Part shown: piece after piece, positions 58,552 through 64,000 of the stretch
Layout: each line of letters begins with the position of its first letter
How positions within the stretch are numbered: position 1 is the stretch's first letter
Source of the DNA: Paraburkholderia phenazinium
GTDB taxonomy: Bacteria; Pseudomonadota; Gammaproteobacteria; Burkholderiales; Burkholderiaceae
Assembly: GCF_900142845.1 (NCBI RefSeq)
Contig: NZ_FSRU01000002.1
Coordinates: 620,001-684,000, forward strand
Length of the DNA stretch: 64,000 nt
Reading direction: 5' to 3'
Notes under the pieces: generated by a model
The model's input: only the letters and a program-made list of their open reading frames with translations
Told to the model about the DNA's origin: nothing
Databases searched by the model: none
Position numbers and translations under genes: made by a program

Positions 58552-60273
58552 ATGGCCGAAGCCGATCTCAAGCCAGGGCAGAAAGCCTACGGGGACAAGT
58601 CAACCCCGGAGACGATGAAGCTGCGCGAGCATGCGGATACGCTGCTCGTCGCCATGAAGACAGACAGATATTCATGGTGGACTCACTGGCGTGAGATTTC
58701 GGACTATCTGATTCCGCGTCGTTACAAGTGGCTGATCACCCCGAACCAGGGCAACCGCGGCTCGCCGATCAATCAGCGCATCGTGGATAACACTGGCACG
58801 ATCGCACTGCGCGTGCTCGCTGCCGGCATGATGTCGGGCATCACGAGCCCCGGCCGCCCGTGGTTCAAGCTGTCGACGAACAACGACACGCTCAACGACA
58901 ACTCGAACGTCAAGCTGTGGCTTGCCGAGTGCGAGCGTCGCATGGAGACCGTGTTCGCGGAGTCAAACTTCTACACGTCGCTCGCCACGGTCTACGGCGA
59001 TCTCGGTGCCTTTGGCACTGGTGTGCTGATCATCTATCAGGATTATGACGATGTGATCCGGTGCTACAACACGTGCGCTGGTGAGTACTTTCTACAAAAC
59101 GATGATCGGCAGGACGTCGGCATCTTTGCGCGCGAGTTCGTTCTCACGTGCAAGCAGGTTGCTGAGCGCTTTGGCAAAGAGAATTGCAGCCCTACGGTTC
59201 AGCAGGCTGTCGATCAGGGCGGCGCCGCGCTGACGCGCGAGATCATCATCGGCCATCTGATCGAGCCCAATGATGATCTGGTCCCCAAGGCGCCGGGCAT
59301 GGGCAGCATGCCGTGGCGCGAGATGTACTGGGAACGCGGCACAGCGAACAACACGCTACTCAGGCTGAAGGGGTTCTGGGAAAAGCCTTTCATCGCGCCG
59401 CGATGGGACATCATCGGCAACGACGCCTACGGCCGTTCGCCGGGCATGGATGCGCTGGGTGATCTGAAGCAGTTGCAGGTCGAGCAGAAGCGCAAGGCGC
59501 AGGCGATCGACAAGCACGTGAATCCGCCGATGCTGGCCGATGCGAGCCTGAAGAATGAGCCGGCCAGCATGATCCCTGGCGGTGTGACCTACGTGAATGG
59601 CGCTGCGCAGGGCATCGGATTCAAGCCGATCTATGAGATCACCCCTGATCTCACGGGCCTCGTGCAGGACATCGAGACCGTCCAGGCGCGCATCAAGGCG
59701 ACCTTCTTCAACGATCTCTTCATGATGATCAGCCAGCTCGACACGGTTCGCACGGCGACCGAGATCGACGCTCGCAAGGAAGAGAAGCTGATCCAGCTCG
59801 GGCCCGTTCTGGAGCGATTCGAGAATGAAGCCCTTGACCCGGCAATCAATTGCACGTTCGACATCATGCTTCGTGGCGGGCTCTTCCCGCCGATCCCGCG
59901 CGAACTGTCTGGTCAGAAAATCAAGGTTGAGTACATCAGCATGCTGGCCGAGGCTCAGAAGGCCGCAAGCACGGCTAGCGTTGAACGCCTTGCCCAGTTC
60001 GTTGGAAACCTGGCTGGGGCTGTTCCGGGGGCGCTGGACAACGTCGACTGGGACGAAATGATTGACGAGTACGCCGACATGCTAGGCGTCTCGCCCAAGA
60101 TCATCATGGCGACCGCCAAAGTTCAGGCGATCCGCGCGAAGCGTGCGCAGGAAACCCAACAGCAAGCCGCAATGCAAAACAGTCTTGCCGCAGTGCAGGG
60201 CGCGCAAGGGCTCAGCCAGACGGATGTCGGCGGTGGCCAGAATGCCCTGCAGAAGATCATGGGAGGTGCTTGA
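58552..60273 (+). CDS. Portal / head-to-tail connecting protein (podovirus type)
   Basis: The 573-residue protein belongs to the head-tail connecting protein family of podoviruses (epsilon15, BPP-1 and BcepC6B type). Conserved stretches include WWTHWREISDYLIPRRYKWL, GMMSGITSPGRPWFKL, and GRSPGMDALGDLKQLQVEQK. It forms the dodecameric ring at the capsid vertex through which DNA passes. The C-terminus is Gln/Ala-rich. This gene is the main evidence for podovirus morphology. Confidence 0.9.
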   Translation: MAEADLKPGQKAYGDKSTPETMKLREHADTLLVAMKTDRYSWWTHWREISDYLIPRRYKWLITPNQGNRGSPINQRIVDNTGTIALRVLAAGMMSGITSPGRPWFKLSTNNDTLNDNSNVKLWLAECERRMETVFAESNFYTSLATVYGDLGAFGTGVLIIYQDYDDVIRCYNTCAGEYFLQNDDRQDVGIFAREFVLTCKQVAERFGKENCSPTVQQAVDQGGAALTREIIIGHLIEPNDDLVPKAPGMGSMPWREMYWERGTANNTLLRLKGFWEKPFIAPRWDIIGNDAYGRSPGMDALGDLKQLQVEQKRKAQAIDKHVNPPMLADASLKNEPASMIPGGVTYVNGAAQGIGFKPIYEITPDLTGLVQDIETVQARIKATFFNDLFMMISQLDTVRTATEIDARKEEKLIQLGPVLERFENEALDPAINCTFDIMLRGGLFPPIPRELSGQKIKVEYISMLAEAQKAASTASVERLAQFVGNLAGAVPGALDNVDWDEMIDEYADMLGVSPKIIMATAKVQAIRAKRAQETQQQAAMQNSLAAVQGAQGLSQTDVGGGQNALQKIMGGA

Positions 60274-60488
60274 TGGATGACGAGAAGATGAATGCCGCGC
60301 TGGGTGAAACCCACGCCAGGCTGATGGATGTAATCGACGCCGCGGGTGTGGACGTGCTGTGGTGCGAAGATGCGCGCGGCCTCACGATCATCGCCAAAAA
60401 CGTGCAGGGTGACCCGGATCGCGTCAACATGATCAAGCCGCTGAAGGCGGCCATGGGCGAGAACGTTTACGGCGCGACAGTGCAATGA
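60273..60488 (+). CDS. Small hypothetical head-region protein
   Basis: From ATG 60273 (GGGAGG upstream) the product is 71 residues: an acidic N-terminus (DDEKMNAALGETHARLMDVI) and a possible beta strand (VDVLWCEDARGLTIIAKNVQ). Its stop overlaps the next start. No known family. Confidence 0.6.
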   Translation: MDDEKMNAALGETHARLMDVIDAAGVDVLWCEDARGLTIIAKNVQGDPDRVNMIKPLKAAMGENVYGATVQ

Positions 60489-60862
60489 GCGAAAAAGTCA
60501 TCGATCCGATGTCGCTGCTCGCGCAGGTCCGCAAAGACGTCGATCCTCGCGACCGGCGCCTGTTCGAAATGCGCCTCACCGAAGAGTTCGAAGCCGAAAA
60601 GAATGAGGCGCGCTGGGCTGATGCGGTAGAGCGCAGCCAGGCACGCCCGGCAGTTCCTCAGGCCCAACTGGTATTCGATGCAGCCAACAACATGGCCGGT
60701 GTGGCGATCGAAGGTGCAAGGTTCGTGTGCCCGCTGCCGAAAGGCTACGGCGGTCCCGGTTGCGAGCTTGCGGTGATCGATCGTGACCGGTTGATCGTGC
60801 TGCAGCCGGGCAAGCCGGAACTGTTGATTGATCCTGAAACTGGCAAGACCCGGAGGCTTTGA
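60485..60862 (+). CDS. Hypothetical head-region protein
   Basis: The 125-residue product has a charged helical N-terminus (SLLAQVRKDVDPRDRRLFEM) and a beta-rich C-terminal half (ARFVCPLPKGYGGPGCELAV; RLIVLQPGKPELLIDPETGK). The start overlaps the previous stop by 4 bases. No known family. Confidence 0.6.
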   Translation: MSEKVIDPMSLLAQVRKDVDPRDRRLFEMRLTEEFEAEKNEARWADAVERSQARPAVPQAQLVFDAANNMAGVAIEGARFVCPLPKGYGGPGCELAVIDRDRLIVLQPGKPELLIDPETGKTRRL

Positions 60863-61029
60863 TGGCCGTTACTCTCCCGCCCGAAATCACGCAGCAGCCC
60901 AGCGGCCAGCCCGCTCCGGCTGAGATGAAGCCCAAGCCGAAGGACGTGTCGCAGGGCGTAAAGAAGAAGACGCCAGCGCAGCAGATGTACCCGAACCTCA
61001 CATCGCAGGATGCGGAAAAGGGGAGTTGA
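60862..61029 (+). CDS. Small Pro/Lys-rich head-region protein (55 residues)
   Basis: The ATG at 60862 shares a base with the upstream stop (TGATG). The product MAVTLPPEITQQPSGQPAPA ... ends SQDAEKGS. It is a polar, disordered peptide. Translation is likely from the coupling; role unknown. Confidence 0.55.
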   Translation: MAVTLPPEITQQPSGQPAPAEMKPKPKDVSQGVKKKTPAQQMYPNLTSQDAEKGS

Positions 61030-61031
61030 TC

Positions 61032-61265
61032 ATGGCGAAAAAGTGGATCGGCAAGGCCACTGCAAATGCGCATGGCCAGTTCCGCGAGAAAGCTGAGAAG
61101 GCTGGCAAGTCGACTGCTGAGTTCGCCAAAGAGCACGAGCACGACAGCGGCAAGACTGGCGAGCAGGCTCGGCTTGCCGAAACCCTGATGGGCATGCATG
61201 ACGACGACGGCGACAAGAAGTCACCCGGCAAGAAGCTGTATCCCAACCAGGGGAAGAAGAAATGA
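61032..61265 (+). CDS. Small basic head-region protein
   Basis: From ATG 61032 the 77-residue product (MAKKWIGKATANAHGQFREK) is Lys-rich with acidic patches (MHDDDGDKKSPGKK). It is disordered and could contact DNA or capsid. Its stop overlaps the next start. Confidence 0.65.
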   Translation: MAKKWIGKATANAHGQFREKAEKAGKSTAEFAKEHEHDSGKTGEQARLAETLMGMHDDDGDKKSPGKKLYPNQGKKK

Positions 61266-61735
61266 GCAACTTGGACAATCCTCAGCTCGGCTCGGTCGCC
61301 AATGTTTTCGGCCAGTCGGGCCGACCGACATCAGTCACGGGAACGACGGCTGAAACGGTGCTGGCGTCGATCGTGATTCCGGCCGGAAAGTTGTTGCCGC
61401 ATGGCCGCCTGAGCATCTGGGCGACTTCGACCTCGACGAATAACGCCAACGTCAAGACTGTCAAGGTCAAGGTCAATGGCACGGTGCTTGGTGCTGCCGC
61501 TGCTATCGCGAGCACCGCGACGCAGACCTATCACGCCGACATGGTGAATGGCGGCAACACCCAGCAGAACTACGGCCAGATCGTGACGAATGCTGGAACC
61601 TCGACCAGCCAGGCCGGTGCTGCGATGGCGCTCGACACCACGCAACCTCTCACCGTCCAGATCACTGGACAGCTCGCAACGAGCACAGACAACATCACCC
61701 TCAACGCTTACTCAGTGGAGATCATGAACGTATGA
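61262..61735 (+). CDS. Hypothetical structural (decoration-like) protein
   Basis: The 157-residue product is Thr/Ser/Asn-rich and beta-rich (FGQSGRPTSVTGTTAETVLA; TTQPLTVQITGQLATSTDNI), suggestive of a capsid decoration or tail-related jelly-roll. It is not a known family to me. It lies within the head-gene block, and its start overlaps the upstream stop. Confidence 0.6.
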   Translation: MSNLDNPQLGSVANVFGQSGRPTSVTGTTAETVLASIVIPAGKLLPHGRLSIWATSTSTNNANVKTVKVKVNGTVLGAAAAIASTATQTYHADMVNGGNTQQNYGQIVTNAGTSTSQAGAAMALDTTQPLTVQITGQLATSTDNITLNAYSVEIMNV

Positions 61736-61968
61736 GCACCTCGAATGAAGCCCTACCACACAACGTCGGGCATCTGATTGAACGTAGCGGTGATGCACTG
61801 CCGGCCTACCTTTCCGTGAAAGTCGGTCGCGACTATGGTTCGCCGTATGGCGGATGGGTCACGGAAAAGGATCGCGCGACGGTGTACGACACCGCGGAAG
61901 AGGCGCAGCGCATCATCGACGGTCCGCTCACGCACGTTGCTCCTTTCTGCCGCGTGGTGCCGAAATGA
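61732..61968 (+). CDS. Small hypothetical head-region protein
   Basis: The 78-residue product (MSTSNEALPHNVGHLIERSG; VGRDYGSPYGGWVTEKDRAT) is of unknown function. It overlaps the preceding and following genes by 4 bases. Confidence 0.6.
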   Translation: MSTSNEALPHNVGHLIERSGDALPAYLSVKVGRDYGSPYGGWVTEKDRATVYDTAEEAQRIIDGPLTHVAPFCRVVPK

Positions 61969-62696
61969 GCACGAAACTCGATAGCGGCAAGCTGCCGCAC
62001 CGCGACGCCAGGCCGATTCGTGTCGCCATCTGCGTTCCGTCCGGCGACATGGTACACGCCGACTTTTCGATGGCGCTGGCCGCCATGGCGTACCAATGTG
62101 GTCCGGTCACGATCCAGGGCAAGAAACACGAGCCGATCGAACTGGCGCTGATCAACGTCAAGGACAGCCTCGTCATGATGGCGCGCAACGCGCTGGTCGA
62201 CGAAGCGCAAAAGCTCGGCGTTGATTACGTGCTCTTCCTCGACAGCGATATGGTCTTCCACCCGTGGACGATCCGGCAACTGATCGAGCGCGATGTCGAT
62301 ATCGTCGGCGGCACGTACGTCAAGCGTCGACCGCCTCACACGCTGCTCGGCAAGGCGCTGGATGGCCGGATGCTCGAGGAGGCCATCGCGGGGCAGCAAG
62401 TCGGCGGCGACCGCCTGTACGAAGCGTCGGGTATTCCCGGCGGCTGCATGCTGATCAAGATGGGTGTGTTCGAAAAGCTGCAGAAGCCTTACTTCCAGAC
62501 GCCGGCGCAGATCACCGACGGTGTCGCGTGGGTAGAGGGCGAAGACTACTTCTTTTGCCGCACCGCGCGGGAGGCCGGGTTCAAGGTCTGGATCGACTGG
62601 CCCGTCTCGTTCACGCTGTCGCACATTGGCCAGGAAGTCTTCAAGATCCCGTCAGTTGAAATCAAACCGGAGGCCGGCAATGCGATCGTCCACTGA
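61965..62696 (+). CDS. GT-A fold glycosyltransferase
   Basis: From ATG 61965 the protein is 243 residues. It has a Rossmann-like nucleotide-sugar N-terminus (IRVAICVPSGDMVHADFSMA), a DxD-like metal site in VLFLDSDMVFHPW, and acceptor-side motifs (GIPGGCMLIKMGVF; VEGEDYFFCRTAREAGFKVW). Family 2-like glycosyltransferases usually modify cell-surface polymers or phage proteins. Its place among head genes is unusual and is discussed below. Confidence 0.8.
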   Translation: MSTKLDSGKLPHRDARPIRVAICVPSGDMVHADFSMALAAMAYQCGPVTIQGKKHEPIELALINVKDSLVMMARNALVDEAQKLGVDYVLFLDSDMVFHPWTIRQLIERDVDIVGGTYVKRRPPHTLLGKALDGRMLEEAIAGQQVGGDRLYEASGIPGGCMLIKMGVFEKLQKPYFQTPAQITDGVAWVEGEDYFFCRTAREAGFKVWIDWPVSFTLSHIGQEVFKIPSVEIKPEAGNAIVH

Positions 62697-62997
62697 TACC
62701 GAAGAAACGCGCTACGACGCTGGCGATGCGACCTCCGTCAAGGAAAAGGCCAAGCAGGTAAAGATACGCGAAGAGCGCCGCTTGAACGGCTTGCGGCAGA
62801 CCATGAGCACCGCCGACGGACGTCTGTGGATGTGGGAGCTTTTGTCGACCTGTCGTCCGTTTCATGTGCCGTTCTCGGGCAATGCGTCGAAAGACGCCTT
62901 CGAAAACGGGATGCACAACATCGGCCTGATGCTGTTCGCGCAACTGCGGGCCTCGTGCAAAAAAGAATACGACTTGATGGAGCAGGAAAATGCATAA
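62680..62997 (+). CDS. Bbp19-like head-region protein
   Basis: From ATG 62680 (GGAGG upstream) the product is 105 residues. The core NGLRQTMSTADGRLWMWELL, then STCRPFHVPFSGNASKDAFE matches what I recall of the Bbp19 family of Bordetella phage BPP-1 and relatives, which have a gene here before the scaffold. It overlaps the glycosyltransferase by 17 bases and the next start by 8. Function unknown. Confidence 0.75.
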   Translation: MRSSTDTEETRYDAGDATSVKEKAKQVKIREERRLNGLRQTMSTADGRLWMWELLSTCRPFHVPFSGNASKDAFENGMHNIGLMLFAQLRASCKKEYDLMEQENA

Positions 62998-63712
62998 CCT
63001 AATTCGTCGCTGGATTCTCCTCGAAGGCGAAGGCGCAACCGACGCTCCGGCTGGTAGCGCGACCGCTGCGCCGCCGTCCCCCACCGCGACGCCTGCGCCG
63101 TCACCCGCTCCTGATCCGGGGTTGACGCCTCCCGAGAGCCTGCTCAACGACAAGCCGGAAAGTACTGAGAAGCCGGAAGAGGGCAAGAAACCGGAGGAAC
63201 CGGCGAAGCCCGAAGAGCCGATCACCTACGAGGCATTCAAACTGCCAGACGGCGTGACGCTTGACGAGGCGAAGCTCGGTGATTTCACCAAGCTCGCTGC
63301 CGAGGCGCGTATACCACAAGACGTGGCGCAAAAGTTAGTAGACCTGTATAGTTCTGATCTCAAGGCAATCCAGGATGCGCCAATGCGCGCGTGGACTGAG
63401 ATGCAGAACAAGTGGCAGGAGCAGGTCCGGAATGACCCCGAGATCGGTGGAAAGAATCTGGACAAGAATCTTGCTGCGACGAAAACCGGGCTGAAGAATC
63501 TGCTCGGTGAAGGTGCAGACAAGTTTTTTGAGGCGCTCAACATAACGGGCGCCGGCAACAACCCCGAAATCATCCGTGGACTTTTTAAGGCGGCGTCAGC
63601 CCACGCACCCGCCAGTCCGGTAGCTGGTAGCCCTGCAGGCTTGAGTCAAAAGACTGCTGGTGCAACCCTCTATCCAGGCATGGCAGCACCGGGTAAAGGT
63701 AACGAAGGCTAA
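62990..63712 (+). CDS. Putative scaffold/head-assembly protein
   Basis: The 240-residue product has a disordered Pro/Ala-rich N-terminus, an acidic Lys/Glu/Pro stretch (STEKPEEGKKPEEPAKPEEP), then a helical domain (LGDFTKLAAEARIPQDVAQK; EMQNKWQEQVRNDPEIGGKN) and a Gly-rich tail. Its position directly before the capsid gene and its charge-rich helical make-up are typical of scaffolding proteins. Confidence 0.75.
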   Translation: MHNLIRRWILLEGEGATDAPAGSATAAPPSPTATPAPSPAPDPGLTPPESLLNDKPESTEKPEEGKKPEEPAKPEEPITYEAFKLPDGVTLDEAKLGDFTKLAAEARIPQDVAQKLVDLYSSDLKAIQDAPMRAWTEMQNKWQEQVRNDPEIGGKNLDKNLAATKTGLKNLLGEGADKFFEALNITGAGNNPEIIRGLFKAASAHAPASPVAGSPAGLSQKTAGATLYPGMAAPGKGNEG

Positions 63713-63802
63713 CCCCACTTGCGCAGATCGGACACATCCCACGTGTCACCCGCGCTGAACAGCAAGGAGATTCGACTATGACCACTTAAAGGAAAGTCCA
63801 TC

Positions 63803-64000
63803 ATGGCACTTCTCGGCGGTACCGCGCTTACGTACGCGGACTGGGCGAAGCGGATCGATGACGATGGCAAGGTTGCCACGATCATCAACCTGCTGTCGCA
63901 GACCAACGAAATCCTCGACGACATGCTCGTCGTCGAAGGCAACCTCCCCACTGGCCACAAGACCACGGTTCGAACCGGTCTGCCATCGGCTACGTGGCGT
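63803..64000 (+). CDS. Major capsid protein, N-terminal part (truncated by the window)
   Basis: The ATG at 63803 opens a frame of 66 codons that continues past the window edge: MALLGGTALTYADWAKRIDD ... TTVRTGLPSATWR. The sequence is like the N-arm of BPP-1-type capsid proteins (ALTYADWAKRIDDDGKVATI; VEGNLPTGHKTTVRTGLPSA). The protein is only partly visible, so the name rests on position and this start. A GGAAAG ribosome-binding sequence precedes it. Confidence 0.8.
   Translation, partial: MALLGGTALTYADWAKRIDDDGKVATIINLLSQTNEILDDMLVVEGNLPTGHKTTVRTGLPSATWR

Larger units (their letters stand above)
42600..64000. mobile_element. Prophage, left part (BPP-1/BcepC6B-like head genes)
   Basis: From the tRNA-Leu 3' end to the right edge of the window the genes are phage type: integrase and excisionase-like genes, a leftward early operon, a CI/Cro-like immunity region, replication and nin-like genes, then terminase, portal, Bbp19-like, scaffold-like and capsid genes. 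No bacterial housekeeping gene interrupts them. The tail, lysis and attR parts are outside the window. The left limit is inferred from the tRNA. Confidence 0.93.

Noticed and set aside
55783..64000. Diversity-generating retroelement
   Set aside because: No reverse transcriptase motif or template repeats are present within the window; only the phage type suggests looking downstream.

Overview
This is a high-GC Burkholderiales chromosome segment, most likely Paraburkholderia or Burkholderia. The evidence is the set of core proteins (PhaR, RimO, BktB, MscL, Mfd, an OmpR/EnvZ pair) and a long inverted repeat of a kind I associate with Paraburkholderia intergenic DNA; the genus is inferred from recognition, not from a search. 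About two thirds of the window (1-42530) is ordinary chromosome. From the tRNA-Leu(UAG) gene at 42531-42617 to the right edge it is the left part of a prophage of lambda-like organisation with BPP-1/BcepC6B-type podovirus head genes. The right end of the prophage lies outside the window.

Chromosome, left to right: phaR, rimO, a PfkB sugar kinase, the thiolase bktB, an exported protein and metC run rightward and end at a strong bidirectional terminator shared with convergent serB. Then come a cytochrome P450, the two-gene bacterial NHEJ set ku-ligD, a divergent LysR regulator/quinone-oxidoreductase-type pair, a small exported protein, the FetAB-type ABC exporter and a large AsmA protein. A three-gene signalling cluster follows (sensor kinase, stand-alone receiver, REC-PAS-kinase-REC hybrid). 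Leftward genes mscL, a threonine-dehydratase-like enzyme, argE and mfd face the rightward isoprenoid pair ispD-ispF. A 642-bp imperfect palindrome (33478-34119) separates ispF from ahpD/ahpC; then come envZ/ompR, a DUF1800-DUF1501 export pair and a degenerate squalene/phytoene-synthase-like gene.

Prophage: integrase and an overlapping excisionase-like gene lie next to the tRNA. A leftward early operon of small unknown genes extends to a lambda-like immunity region (49437-50231) holding a CI-type repressor without a peptidase domain, a small gene in the rex position, and a divergent Cro-like gene. Two adjacent genes of the leftward operon each contain a long array of 12-bp repeats coding for (W/R/G)(A/D)AA. 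The rightward early operon carries a CII-like protein, a replication initiator with internal iterons (a probable origin), nuclease-like genes and nin-region genes. A promoter at 55725-55753 then starts the late operon: small and large terminase, portal, minor head genes, a glycosyltransferase, a Bbp19-like protein, a scaffold-like protein and the start of the major capsid gene.

The most interesting signal I find is a shared motif, TTAG-N6-CTAA, at the leftward promoter, at the repressor start codon, inside the rightward promoter and, with one mismatch, at the late promoter. It suggests that one repressor shuts off early and late transcription directly. Other notable points are the paired repeat arrays, a G9-tract frameshift in an early gene, a Gln-rich secreted protein just before the late promoter, and the glycosyltransferase gene inside the head cluster.
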